The notes beneath the pieces were generated by a model that did not search any database, had not been told where the DNA came from, and was given only the letters and a program-made list of their open reading frames with translations. This document shows positions 8,827-18,298 of a DNA stretch of 64,000 bases, piece by piece (position 1 is the stretch's first letter; each line of letters begins with the position of its first letter). This DNA comes from DASUPK01 sp963744105 (lineage in GTDB: Bacteria; Actinomycetota; Thermoleophilia; Solirubrobacterales; 70-9): positions 248,001-312,000 of the forward strand of contig CAVUSJ010000008.1 of NCBI GenBank assembly GCA_963744105.1, given 5' to 3'. Made by a program: the position numbers and the translations under genes.

Positions 8827-10462
8827 GGGTTCTCAGGTGGGTTGTTGGCGGAGTCCCAGAAGATGCGCGTGCCGTCCTGCTCGAGGAACACGTCGTCCTT
8901 GCCGAGGGGCGGCACGCCGCCGGCCTTGGTGACGTTCGACGGGACCGAAGGTCGGGTTGTCGGGGTTCTGGCCCGGGAGCAGCGACTCGCCCGAGCGGGT
9001 AGCCGGTCTGGCCGGACTGGCAGTTGGGCTTGCCGTCGGTGGTGGTGGGGCCGTACGGGTTGCCGTGCAGGACCGGGATGGCGTCGTGGGCGTCCGGCGC
9101 GCTGTTCAGCGGGCTGAAGACGCCCTGGTCGCTGGGCGGGACCAGCGGGCTGCTCGAGAAGCGGCCGTCACCCTGGCCGCCCGAGTAGTTGTCCATCGGG
9201 TTGCGCGGGAGGTGCGATTCGGATCGCGTCGAGCCCGCGATCGCCGGCCCGATGACCCGCTCCGCGTAGCCGAACGGCGTGGGCAGCGAGAAGTGGCTCG
9301 TCAGGTACGTCGTCCAGTAGGTGAAGTAGTTGCAGACCGTCTGGGCCGGGACGATCTTCTGGCCGGCGTCCTGGACGAGGTTGAAGGTGTCGCCCGAGGC
9401 GGGTCAGGCTGGTCAGCGTCGACGGGTCCGCGACCAGGTCGTTCAGGTTGGACATCACGTCGCTTGAGGTCCTTGTTCATCTGGACGGTCCGCGGCAGGA
9501 CCTTCGAGCCGAGCAGGACCGTCTGGTTGAGCTCCGGCAGCGCGGCGCGCAGGTCGCGGACTCCGGGCCGCAGCAGGCGCGAGAACTCGGCGAAGTCCGC
9601 CAGGAACGGCCGCTGGACGGGCAGCGACCGGATGCCGGCCTCGAGAGCGGGCGGGCCGCCGGAGATCGTGTCGCGCAGGGCCTGCGGGTCGGAGGAGATG
9701 GCGCCGAACGCGATCGCGCCGTTGGTGAACTGCTCGGCGTTGTCCACGGCGACCGGCGCGACGATGCGGGCGGCGTCGCCGAGCTCCGGGAAGAAGCGGA
9801 CGAGCTGGGTGGCCGGGTCCGCGAGCGCGGCGGAGACGGGCTTCAGGTTGGCGAACAGCGGGTTGAGGGCGCCGATCGCCTCGTTCAGCGAGGCGCCGCG
9901 CGCGGCGAACGCGTCGCCGAAGCCCTGCAGGACGCGCTGGCTGTTCTCGCGCGTCGCGGTGTCGAAGGTGTTGTAGACGTCGTCGAACTCGACCTGCTGG
10001 CTGGACTGGGCGAGCGGCAGCGTGGCGCCCGCGGGCAGGCCGGTCTCGCTGGTGCCGCGATCGATCTCGAGGTACTTGAGGCCGAACGAGGACCGGTAGC
10101 GGACCCGGATGGTGGAGTCGGCGGGCAGCGGGTCGGCGCTCTTGTCCAGCTTCAGGTTGAGCTTGGCGACCGTGGAGGCGCTCGAGCCGTCGGCCGTCTG
10201 GCAGCCGCTGTTCGGCGGGCGCCTGGACGGTGTCGATCGACTCGACGACGCCGACGCGGTTACCGCCGATGCGGACCTCGTTGTTGGGCCCGAGCCTGGC
10301 GGCGTCGCAGATCTCCGCCGAGACCTGGTAGGTCGGCACGAACGGCAGCCCGTTGTTCGCGTTGTAGGCGAGGAAGACGGCGACGATCACGATCAGCGTC
10401 GTGATCGCTCCGACCATCGTCGGCGACGCCGCCAGCGAGCCGACGCGTGCGCGGCCGTTCAT
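8823..10462 (-). CDS. MCE/MlaD-family protein, third of the operon (MceC position); several frameshifts
   Basis: Starts at ATG 10462, 46 nt after the previous stop. The N-terminus has a membrane anchor (TMVGAITTLIVIVAVFLAYN) followed by the MCE domain (TYQVSAEICDAARLGPNNEV, RIGGNRVGVVESIDTV, LKYLEIDRGTSETGLPAG). Then come long helices (ALNPLFANLKPVSAALADPA, RPFLADFAEFSRLLRPGVRD) and a Pro/Gly-rich tail ending IFWDSANNPPENP at the TGA 8823. Breaks lie near 10220, 9460, 9395, 9000 and 8940. About 546 residues when repaired. The stop overlaps the next GTG start. Confidence 0.78.
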
Positions 10463-10508
10463 CGTGGTGCTCCGGGTCTCTATATGTGGGTAGGGGAGGT
10501 CATGGTCG

Positions 10509-12380
10509 TCATTGGCCGAGGAGGAAGTTGAGGAGGTCCTGGGTCGAGGAGCCGCTGGGGAGGAGCTGCCGCTGGCGCCGCCGAGGCCGAGGCTCTGAGG
10601 GAGCTGCCCGAGGTCCGGCAGCTGGGGCAGGTCGGGCAGGTTCACGCCCGGCAGCAGGTCCTGGAGCTTCTTCTTCGCGTCGTCCGGGATCTTGTTCGGG
10701 TCGACGCCGTTGAGGATCTTCTGGATCTGCTTCTGCTGCTGCGGGCGTGACCGTCTGCGGCTGCGGCTGCGGCGCCTGCGCGGGGCCGGGGTCGCGCCCT
10801 GCAGGCCGGCGGCGGTGTGCGTGCTGATGTTCTCGTCGCAGATCTGCGGGACCGTGCTGCCGTCCGGGCAGACCGAGTTGTCGTAGCGCGGCAGGTTCCC
10901 GAACAGGCCGTCCGATTGGCGCGCGTAGTTGATGCCCGGCTGCCGGTCGCCGAGCAGGCCCGCGCACTCGGCGAAGTTCCTCGGATCGGTGGTGCTGCCG
11001 CCGCCCTTCGCGGGAACCTGCGGGCCGGTCTGATAGCCGCACTTCGTCGGCAGTGCCCGGCGCCTCGACGAGGGTGATGCCGAGCGCGTGGCCGAGCTGG
11101 TCGAAGAGGTTGAGCGAGTTCGTCTGGATGTAGGCGTAGTTGAGGAGGCCCTCGAGGCCGGTGTAGCCGGGGTTGCCGCCGTTCGGGTCGGCGCCGGACG
11201 GAGCGCCGTTCGCCCACTTGCAGGCGACGGTCTGGTCGCCGTGCAGGCCGGTGAAGGTCGGGATCGCCGCTCAGCTTCTTGATCGAGCGCCTGGACCCGT
11301 GCGGTCGGCCTCACCGGGCTGCTGGCGAAGGTCGTAGCGGGCGCACGCGTCCTCCTCGCCCGCGTTGTTCGGGTCGGAGGCGCTCTCGAGGAACTGGGCG
11401 ACCTGGTCCGCGGCCGGGTACGCCTTCGTGCTGGCCTGGTCGAGCGCTGCGATCTCATCCTGGCTGTTGGCGAGGGCGGTCTTGCCGACATGGGCGGCGC
11501 CGCCGAGCGAGGTGAGGGACTGCTCGGTGCCGCTGTTGAAGGCGGGCAGGTGGGTCGCGAGCTTGTTGAGCCCGGGCGCCGCGGCGTGCAGGTCGGTGAG
11601 CAGCGGCGTGCTGCTGCTCGGCGAGGTTGCCGAGCTGGAACATCGTCGGCTTCAGCTGGGCGAGGAAGTCGTCGAGCAGGTGGAAGTTCTGCGCCAGGTC
11701 GTTCGAGCGCTCCGCCGAGATCGCCGCCGTGCGGCCGGCGTTGTCGATGAAGTGGACGACGTCCTCCTTGCGGTTCGCGAGCTGCTGGAAGATCGTGTCC
11801 GCGTTGGTGTTGAGCTCGGCGATCGTCGTGTTCTGCTGGCCGAGGATGTTGAGGACCTGCTTGAGCTGCTGGAGGGCCGGGGCGCCGGAGCGGATCGCGG
11901 CGTTCAGGTTCTCGGCGTTGCCGTCGAGCGCGGTTCCGAACTCGTTGATGAGGAGCTGGAGCCGCTCCTTGAACGGCTCGCGCAGGGTGTTCTGGGCCAG
12001 GTCGGGCTGGACGGTGGTCTTGTTGCGGGCCGCGGGGATCGGCCCGGTGAGGGGCTGGGTCGAGGAGCCGGGCTGGCAGTCGAGGAAGTACTCGGCGATC
12101 AGCGACTGCGGCTCAGACGAGCAGCTGGCGTCGGCCTTGAACTCGGGGAAGCCCGAGTCGACCTCGAACGTCACCAGCGCGGTCTTCTGCGGGGTGATGT
12201 CGAGGTCGGTGATGGTCCCGGCCTTGGCGCCGGCGACCCGGAGCTCCGACCCCTTGACGAGGCCGAAGGCGTTGAAGAGCTCCGCCTGGTAGGTGTGGCT
12301 GCCGGACGCGCCGGCGCCGGCGACGAGATAGGCCGGGACGGCCGCGAGCAGCGCCGAGTATGAGCAGGATCCTCTCTCAT
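10509..12380 (-). CDS. MCE/MlaD-family protein, second of the operon (MceB position); about nine frameshifts
   Basis: Starts at ATG 12380 in an ATGA overlap with the first mce gene. Joined frames give ALLAAVPAYLVAGAGASGSH (anchor), AELFNAFGLVKGSELRVAG, KAGTITDLDITPQKTALVTF (MCE domain), a long helical region (NILGQQNTTIAELNTNADTI), then HGDQTVACKWANGAP and NPGYTGLEGLLNYAYIQTNS. The tail holds PRYDNSVCPDGSTVPQICDE and ends DLLNFLLGQ at 10509. This is the most broken gene of the cluster: breaks near 12370, 12355, 11605, 11310, 11282, 11263, 11055, 10750 and 10560. About 624 residues when repaired. Confidence 0.7.
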
Positions 12381-13809
12381 GGTCCGAGCGGGGTCTGGCT
12401 GGGGTCGCAGTCGACGGTGCCGCCCTGGGTGAGCTGGTCGGAGCTCAGGCCGCGCTCGTTGGCGCCGGGGCAGCGCTGAAGGTCCTTGATGCCGAGGTTC
12501 TGGGTGAGCTCGGCCGGGTTGAGCAGCTGGCAGAGCGCTGGTACCCGCCCGGGATCTGGAGGATCTCGACGATGCTGTTGCAGGGAACGCCGGCCGAGGG
12601 GGCGCCGACGCTGAAGGTGTTGAGGGTGGTCGAGATGCGGCCGATGCCGCCGAAGGCATCCGGGAAGCCGGAGTGCCCGAAGTCATCGAACCACCCCGTG
12701 AGCTCGGGGCTGTAGGCCCGGAGCATCGAGACCTGGTCGAGGGAGTTCTCGCAGCGAATCGGCGGAGGCGGGCAGGGCGCCGGGGCGCGATGCTCCGTTT
12801 CGATCGACCGGCCCGACCCCGATCTGGGCGAGCGGGTCCTGCAGGCGGGTGAGCTCGATCAGGTCGTTGTTCTGGCCCGGTGAGTTGATCACCTGGTTCA
12901 GGTTCTTGACGGTGGGGACGGCGTCGCGGGCGAAGCCGCGAGGCGCTTGGCGAAGGGCTGGAGCTTTCGGGCGACCGGGCGGGTGGCGTTGATCAGCGGC
13001 TGGACGTCGTCGAGCGCGGCGCGGAGGTTGACCGCGGTGGTGTTGAACTGGCGCATGAAGTCGGGCAGCTGGCCGACCGCCGATGCCAGCGAGGCCTGCT
13101 GGGAGCCGATCGTGCCGAGCATCCCGTTCAGGTTCGAGACCAAGGAGGAGATCTCCGGGGACTTCGCATCGAGGGTCGAGGTGAGCCCGGCGGCGTCCAC
13201 CACCAGGCCCTCGAGGTTCGCCTGGTCTGAGTTGAGCTCGCCGAAGACCCGCCGGGAGGTGGAGAGGAAGGGGTTCAGGTAGTAGAAGCCGCGGTTGGCC
13301 TTGGCGCCGACCCCGTCGTAGGCGCGGGCGAAGCCCTTGATCACCTCCTGGAGGTGGGAGACGGTGGGGCGATCGAGGGTGTTGAAGAGCTGGTCGAGGT
13401 CGACCTCGGAGGTGGTGTCGGCCTGGGAGATGTCTCCTCCCGAGGAGATGCTCTTCCCATCGGGATGGGTGGGCAGGGAGAGGTCGACGTAGCGGTTGGC
13501 GATCCCCGAGAGAGACTGGGAGCGGATCGTGGCGTGGGTGCCGTCGGGCAGCGGGGCGTAGGCGGAGTCGGAGATCTCGAGCTCGACCAGGGCCTGGCCG
13601 TCGTCGGAGAGGGAGATCTGCTTGACGGATCCGACGGGGACGCCGGCGACGCTCACGTTGTTGCCGGTGACCAGCTGCGAGGCGTTCTCGAACTCGGCCG
13701 TGACGGTGTAGCTGGACCCGCCGCCGAGGACCAGCAGCAGGACGACGATCGCCGCGCCGATCAGCGCGGCAATGGCGGCGACCCGCCCTACAACACTCGT
13801 TGTGGCCAC
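12377..13809 (-). CDS. MCE/MlaD-family protein, first of the operon (MceA position); about three frameshifts
   Basis: Starts at GTG 13809. The N-terminus is VVGRVAAIAALIGAAIVVLL (membrane anchor), then the MCE domain (SYTVTAEFENASQLVTGNNV, SVAGVPVGSVKQISLSDDG, IRSQSLSGIANRYVDLSLP). A helical region follows up to RPVARKLQPFAKRLA. Breaks near 12940, 12805 and 12545 separate further pieces: RDAVPTVKNLNQVINSPGQN, RAYSPELTGWFDDFGHSGFP and NPAELTQNLGIKDLQRCPG. The stop at 12377 overlaps the next ATG. About 477 residues when repaired. It probably founds the lipid-import hexamer. Confidence 0.8.
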
Positions 13810-13889
13810 TGGATCCTCTACCTACCCGTTGCTCTCTCGAACCCCCCGCGCCTGAGGCACCCCGTCCCAGGCACGGCCGTCTACCTAAT

Positions 13890-13923
13890 ATTGTCAAAGG
13901 GGCTTCGACGGCTGTCAAAGGGG
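13890..13923 (-). promoter_or_regulatory. Candidate mce operon promoter with an 11-bp direct repeat
   Basis: On the minus strand CCCCTTTGACA occurs twice (13913-13923 and 13892-13902), 21 bp apart, which is two helical turns. The upstream copy supplies a TTGACA (13913-13918), 17 nt from GACAAT (13890-13895), a usable -35/-10 pair that would leave a leader of about 75 nt before the GTG at 13809. The repeat could also be a regulator site. The rest of the 13810-13994 gap shows only a TAGGTA box 9 nt before the GTG. Confidence 0.45.
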
Positions 13924-13994
13924 AACCGTCGCCCCAGGGGCTCGGATTCCGCATTCCGATGCGGTTCAAGCCCCCGCCGCGCGTTGAGTTCAGA

Positions 13995-14595
13995 TTAAGC
14001 TCGGCGAGGCGAGAGCTGGCCGGCGGGGATCACGCCCGGATAGAGCGCGGCGACCCAGACCGGGGCCAGGGCCTCCACGACCTGTTTGGGCGTGCGCTCG
14101 CCGCGCCCCAGATAGACGTAGCAGCAGCGCTCGGCCATCCAGAAGAGCGCCTCGGCGGTGGACCGGGGCTCCAGCGTGCGGGGGATCAGGCCCACGTCCT
14201 GCTCCGAGCGGATGTGAGCCTCGGTGGCCCCTATGAACCGCTCGGCGATGTCGAACCAGAGGGCCCGGACCTCCTCGTCGTAGGTCGAGACCTCGGCCGC
14301 GATCCGGAGAAGGAGCGCCTCCCCCGCGTACACCGAGACGACTCCGTCGATCGCCCGGCGGACCCGCTCCGCCGGGGGACCGACGCCGTGCCACCAGCGA
14401 TCCGCCATCTCATAGAGCTGCTCCGAGACCTCCCCCACGGCCGCCAGCAGCAACTCCTCCTTGTCGGAGAAATGGGTGTAGAAGGCAGGCCGCGAGACAT
14501 CCGCGGAGCGAGCGATCTCGTCGATGGTGACGCTGGGACCCCTCGGGAGCGTCGGCGTAAGGCCCGGCAGAGGGTGATCTCGAGCGCCCTGACAT
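13995..14595 (-). CDS. TetR-family transcriptional regulator (one frameshift near 14535)
   Basis: The recognition-helix region reads VTIDEIARSADVSRPAFYTH followed by FSDKEELLLAAVGEV, classic TetR HTH sequence. The ligand-binding half continues to WVAALYPGVIPAGQLSPRRA. Upstream of GTC-ACC the coding sense moves to another frame (ALEITLCRALRRRSRG), so one base is missing in a C run near 14535. The ATG at 14595 is the likely start but is not certain. The gene lies between the mce operon (same strand, 185 bp) and the divergent GMC oxidoreductase, so it probably controls both in response to a steroid or lipid. Confidence 0.8.
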
Positions 14596-14596
14596 A

Positions 14597-14619
14597 GTGT
14601 CCGACACAGTGTCTGACAC
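14597..14619. promoter_or_regulatory. Tandem palindromes, candidate TetR operator
   Basis: GTGTC-C-GACAC (14597-14607) and GTGTC-T-GACAC (14609-14619) are two 11-bp palindromes one base apart, centred 12 bp from each other. They lie exactly between the divergent tetR start and the GMC gene, and cover its first codons. The second extends to AGTGTC-T-GACACT. This layout suits a pair of TetR dimers. Confidence 0.6.
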
Positions 14620-16276
14620 TGCGTCAGGGAACTTCGACTTCGACTGGATCGTCATCGGGTCCGGCTTCGGCGGATCGGTGTCCGCCCTGCGGCTCGCCGA
14701 GAAGGGCTACCGGGTCGCCGTCCTCGAGTGCGGCCGCCGCTACCGGGACGAGGACTTCGCCAAGTCGGCCTGGAACCTCCGACGCTACTTCTGGATGCCC
14801 CGCCTCGGGCTCCGCGGAATCTTCCGGATGACGGCCTTCAAGGATCTCTTCATCGTCTCCGGCTCCGGGGTCGGGGGTGGCAGCCTGGGATACGCCAACA
14901 CGCTGTACCGGGCCAGGCCGGCGTTCTTCGAGGACCCCCAGTGGGGCGGGCTCGGCGACTGGCAGGGCGAGCTGACCCCCCACTACGACACCGCCGAGCG
15001 CATGCTGGGCGTGACGGCCTATCCGGACAAGGGGCCGGCGGACGACCTGCTGCGCGAGTACGGCGAGGAGATCGGCGTCGGCGACACCTTCAAGCCGACG
15101 CGGGTCGGCGCCTACTTCGGCGAGCCCGGCGTCGAGGTCGACGATCCCTTCTTCGGCGGCGAGGGGCCCCCGCGAAGCGGCTGCGTCCGCTGCGGTGGCT
15201 GCATGGTCGGCTGCCGGCACGGCGCCAAGAACACCCTGGTGAAGAACTACCTCTGGTTCGCCGAGAAGCTCGGCGTCGAGATCCTGTCCGAGCGGCAGGT
15301 CACCGACATCACTCCGCTCGGCGCGAAGGACGGCAGCGACGGGTACAGGGTGACCAGCCGCCGCGCAGGTGCCTGGCTCACCCGCCGGCGCACGGCCTCT
15401 CTCACGGCGAGGGGCATCGTGGTCGCGGCCGGCGCCCTCGGGACGAACAAGCTGCTCGCCGACTGCCGCCACCGTGGCTCGCTGCCGCGTCTCAGCGACC
15501 GGGTCGGTCACGTCGTGCGCAGCAACTCCGAGTCGATCCAGGCGGTCACCGTCCCGGACGACGAGCGCGACTTCGCCGAGTCGGTTGCGATCACCTCGAG
15601 CATCTACCCCGACCCCGACACCCATATCGAGGTCGTCACCTACGGCCACGGCGGAGACCTGATGAGCCGGCTGTTCACCGTCATGACCGGCCCGGGCACC
15701 CGAGTGACACGCCCGCTCAAGTGGGTCGGGGCGATGCTCCGGCACCCGCTCCGGACGCTGCGGCTGCTCTGGCCCTTCGGATGGTCGCGCCGCACGGTGA
15801 TCCTCCTGGTGATGCAGACGACGGACGCGGCCATGAGGCTCGTGCCGAAGCGGAAGCTGTTCCGTCGCGGCGTCCGCCTGCAGACCGAGCAGGACCCGGA
15901 GCGGCCGAACCCCACCTACATCCCGGCGGCGGCCCGCGTCGCGGAGTGGTTCGCGAAGCGAACCGGGGGCATCGCCCAGTCCGGGATCACGGAGTCGAGC
16001 CTGAACATCCCCACGACCGCCCACATCCTCGGCGGCGCGGTGATCGGCGACGGGCCCGAGCACGGCGTCGTCGACGCGGGAAACCGGGTGTACGGCTACG
16101 AGAACCTGATGGTCTGCGACGGCTCCGCGATCCCCGCGAACCCCGGCGTCAATCCGAGCCTCACCATCACCGCTCTCGCGGAGCACGCGATGGCGGAGGT
16201 GCCGCCAAACGCTAACGGCGTGCAGCGACAGCTTCCGGAAGCCGCGCAACCGGCTCTGGCGCGGGTGGCGTCGTAG
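14597..16276 (+). CDS. GMC-family oxidoreductase, ChoD-like (cholesterol oxidase type)
   Basis: 559 residues from GTG 14597 (GTG 14609 is an alternative). The FAD-binding Rossmann motif is VIGSGFGGSVSALRLAEKGY near residue 18. The Cys-rich block CVRCGGCMVGCRHGAKNTLV resembles mycobacterial ChoD, and NPSLTITALAEHAM is the C-terminal FAD-side motif of this group. There is no signal peptide. It likely oxidises a sterol or similar polycyclic alcohol in the cytosol. Divergent placement to tetR and the mce/SCP2 operon supports a lipid or steroid role, but the substrate is inferred. Confidence 0.8.
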   Translation: MSDTVSDTASGNFDFDWIVIGSGFGGSVSALRLAEKGYRVAVLECGRRYRDEDFAKSAWNLRRYFWMPRLGLRGIFRMTAFKDLFIVSGSGVGGGSLGYANTLYRARPAFFEDPQWGGLGDWQGELTPHYDTAERMLGVTAYPDKGPADDLLREYGEEIGVGDTFKPTRVGAYFGEPGVEVDDPFFGGEGPPRSGCVRCGGCMVGCRHGAKNTLVKNYLWFAEKLGVEILSERQVTDITPLGAKDGSDGYRVTSRRAGAWLTRRRTASLTARGIVVAAGALGTNKLLADCRHRGSLPRLSDRVGHVVRSNSESIQAVTVPDDERDFAESVAITSSIYPDPDTHIEVVTYGHGGDLMSRLFTVMTGPGTRVTRPLKWVGAMLRHPLRTLRLLWPFGWSRRTVILLVMQTTDAAMRLVPKRKLFRRGVRLQTEQDPERPNPTYIPAAARVAEWFAKRTGGIAQSGITESSLNIPTTAHILGGAVIGDGPEHGVVDAGNRVYGYENLMVCDGSAIPANPGVNPSLTITALAEHAMAEVPPNANGVQRQLPEAAQPALARVAS

Positions 16277-16282
16277 GAGGGG

Positions 16283-16313
16283 CCCACGGGCGCGATTACT
16301 GAGCGCCCGTGGG
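16283..16313. terminator. Perfect 11-bp hairpin between convergent genes
   Basis: CCCACGGGCGC (16283-16293), loop GATTACTGA, and GCGCCCGTGGG (16303-16313). It sits 7 nt after the GMC stop and before the convergent sodA end. There is no T run, so termination would rely on the stem or on Rho. It may serve both directions. Confidence 0.6.
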
Positions 16314-16341
16314 AGGTTCCTACGGCGACAGGACCCGCGCC

Positions 16342-16356
16342 CCTAGCCGTTCGCGC

Positions 16357-16369
<13 letters not shown>
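16342..16369. repeat. 14-nt tandem duplication over the sodA stop
   Basis: CCTAGCCGTTCGCG (16342-16355) is followed directly by CCTAGCCGTTCGCC (16356-16369), 13 of 14 identical. It duplicates the last codons and stop of sodA, so a second in-frame-like copy of the terminus lies just outside the gene. Confidence 0.7.
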
Positions 16370-16962
<593 letters not shown>

Positions 16963-16996
16963 TCGCCCTCCTTAGGGGTCGGTGGCCTGCTGCTTC

Positions 16997-17003
16997 TAAT
17001 CTA
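16997..17003. promoter_or_regulatory. Overlapping divergent -10 boxes for sodA and the VTT gene
   Basis: TAATCT (16997-17002) on the plus strand is 7 nt before the GTG at 17010. The same bases read TAGATT on the minus strand (16998-17003), leaving a leader of about 28 nt with a ribosome site for sodA. The two -10 boxes share five base pairs, so the promoters exclude each other. Confidence 0.45.
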
Positions 17004-17009
17004 ACGATC

Positions 17010-17729
17010 GTGCACCGCGGGCCGCCCGGCGGAGGAACCTGGACCGGCGTCGCCGTGACGATCGGAGGGATCCTGATCGGCATCGCGGTGGCGCTGGCGA
17101 TCCCATCGCTGCGCGGGGCGATCGGCGACGCGATCCACGGAGACACGGCCGCCGTCCGGCGAGACCTGAACGGGAACGCGGCCGGGGCGCTGCTGGTCGT
17201 CTGGCTGGCCCTCGTCCACGTGATCGTCTGGTACCCGGCGGAGATCCTGGACGCCGCCACCGGCTACGTGTTTGGCTTCGGCGTCGGGTTCCCGCTCATG
17301 CTGGCCTCCTGGACGATCTCCGGGCTCGCCGCCTACGCGGTCGGCCGGCACTTCGCCCGGCCGGTGCTCTATCGGGTCGCCGGCGAGGAGCGCTTCATCC
17401 GGATGGAGCGGACGATCCACCGGGGCGGCGTGCTCGTGCTCCTGGCCGTGCGGCTGATCCCGATCATGCCGTTCAGCCTGATGGGCTACGTCTGCGGCGC
17501 GGCGCGGATCCCGCTGTGGCGCTTCACCTGGACGACGGTCGTCGGCTACGCCCCGCTGACCGCGTACTTCACGTACGTCGGCAGCCAGCTGCAGGGCTTC
17601 TCGGCCGAGGATCCGATCCTCTGGATCGGAGGCGGCGCGCTCATCCTCTGCATCTTCGGCGTCCGCTTCCTCCTGCCGCGGGTTGCGCCGGACTCAGCCG
17701 AAGGTGCGGGCAGCGGCGGCTCGGACTAG
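17010..17729 (+). CDS. TVP38/TMEM64 (VTT/DedA-like) membrane protein
   Basis: 239 residues from GTG 17010. Membrane segments occur at about residues 12-32 and 58-76, in the re-entrant motif region (YPAEILDAATGYVFGFGVGF), in VLVLLAVRLIPIMPFSLMGY, and near the C-terminus (ILWIGGGALILCIFGVRFLL). The pattern with a proline-glycine-rich central domain and RLIPIMPF is that of VTT-domain proteins. These are linked to lipid scrambling or undecaprenyl-phosphate recycling in other bacteria; the role here is unknown. Convergent with the SnoaL gene by 4 nt. Confidence 0.85.
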   Translation: MHRGPPGGGTWTGVAVTIGGILIGIAVALAIPSLRGAIGDAIHGDTAAVRRDLNGNAAGALLVVWLALVHVIVWYPAEILDAATGYVFGFGVGFPLMLASWTISGLAAYAVGRHFARPVLYRVAGEERFIRMERTIHRGGVLVLLAVRLIPIMPFSLMGYVCGAARIPLWRFTWTTVVGYAPLTAYFTYVGSQLQGFSAEDPILWIGGGALILCIFGVRFLLPRVAPDSAEGAGSGGSD

Positions 17730-18187
17730 TCGCCGTCCCGGAACCTGGCGAGGTCCGCGCGGGCGCGACGCCGGACCAGCAGGCTCATCGGCGGCAGCCC
17801 GAGTACGAACCCGACCGGGCCGAAGGCCTGTCGCGCCCAGCGGAAGAGGGAGAACGAGTCCTCGTGCTCGACGATCTTCCCGTCTTCGAAGCGGAAGCTC
17901 GCGTGAATGTCGTTGACGACGTGCCTGCCGGTGCTGAACGTGTAGGTCGCAATCCAGTGGGCGCTGCCCAGGTCCCCTTCGGCCTCATGCCCCGCCAGCT
18001 CCACCTCGAGATCGCTGGCCCGGCCGGTGAGCATCCGCCACATGTCGCCCGCCTCGGCGCCGGTCAGCTCGCCGAAGGCCGGATCGCGGAAGCGGCCGTC
18101 CGGCGCGTAGAGCTTCGCCATCGCATCGCCGTCCTTGCGGTTCATCGCGGCGTAGAGCCCCTCGATCAGCTTGGCATTGTCGGCCAC
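17726..18187 (-). CDS. SnoaL/NTF2-like protein
   Basis: 153 residues from a GTG at 18187, chosen because a TACCGT box lies 6 nt upstream and homology-like sequence begins there (VADNAKLIEGLYAAMNRKDG). The NTF2-like cone is seen in LYAPDGRFRDPAFGELTG, ELAGHEAEGDLGSAHWIATY and HASFRFEDGKIVEHEDSF. Members range from polyketide cyclases to binding proteins and many have no known function. A basic C-terminal tail (SLLVRRRARADLARF) is present. No catalytic set can be assigned. Confidence 0.75.
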   Translation of the reverse strand: MADNAKLIEGLYAAMNRKDGDAMAKLYAPDGRFRDPAFGELTGAEAGDMWRMLTGRASDLEVELAGHEAEGDLGSAHWIATYTFSTGRHVVNDIHASFRFEDGKIVEHEDSFSLFRWARQAFGPVGFVLGLPPMSLLVRRRARADLARFRDGD

Positions 18188-18193
18188 GCCGCA

Positions 18194-18214
18194 ACGGTAT
18201 CGCGCCTCTATCCT
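18194..18214. promoter_or_regulatory. Divergent -10 boxes for the SnoaL gene and tRNA-Pro
   Basis: Minus strand TACCGT (18194-18199) is 6 nt from the SnoaL GTG. Plus strand TATCCT (18209-18214) is 9 nt from the first base of tRNA-Pro. Both are at initiation distance from their gene. Confidence 0.4.
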
Positions 18215-18223
18215 TCTGCCCCT

Positions 18224-18297
18224 CGGGGCGTGGCGCAGCCTGGTAGCGCGCACCGTTCGGGTCGGTGAGGTCCCCGGTTCAAATCCGGGCGCCCCGA
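18224..18297 (+). tRNA. tRNA-Pro (anticodon CGG)
   Basis: A 74-nt cloverleaf. Acceptor CGGGGCG (18224-18230) pairs with CGCCCCG (18290-18296), with discriminator A. The D arm contains AGCCTGGTAGCGC, the anticodon stem is CACCG/CGGTG with loop TTCGGGT, and the T arm is CCCGG TTCAAAT CCGGG. The anticodon CGG reads proline CCG. CCA is not encoded. It is followed 1 nt later by the convergent stop of the lipoprotein gene. Confidence 0.97.
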
Positions 18298-18298
18298 T

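Noticed and set aside
4005..13809. Treating the mce genes as decayed pseudogenes
   Set aside because: Only frame breaks, no in-frame stops or large deletions, and gene overlaps are intact; sequence error is the simpler reading.
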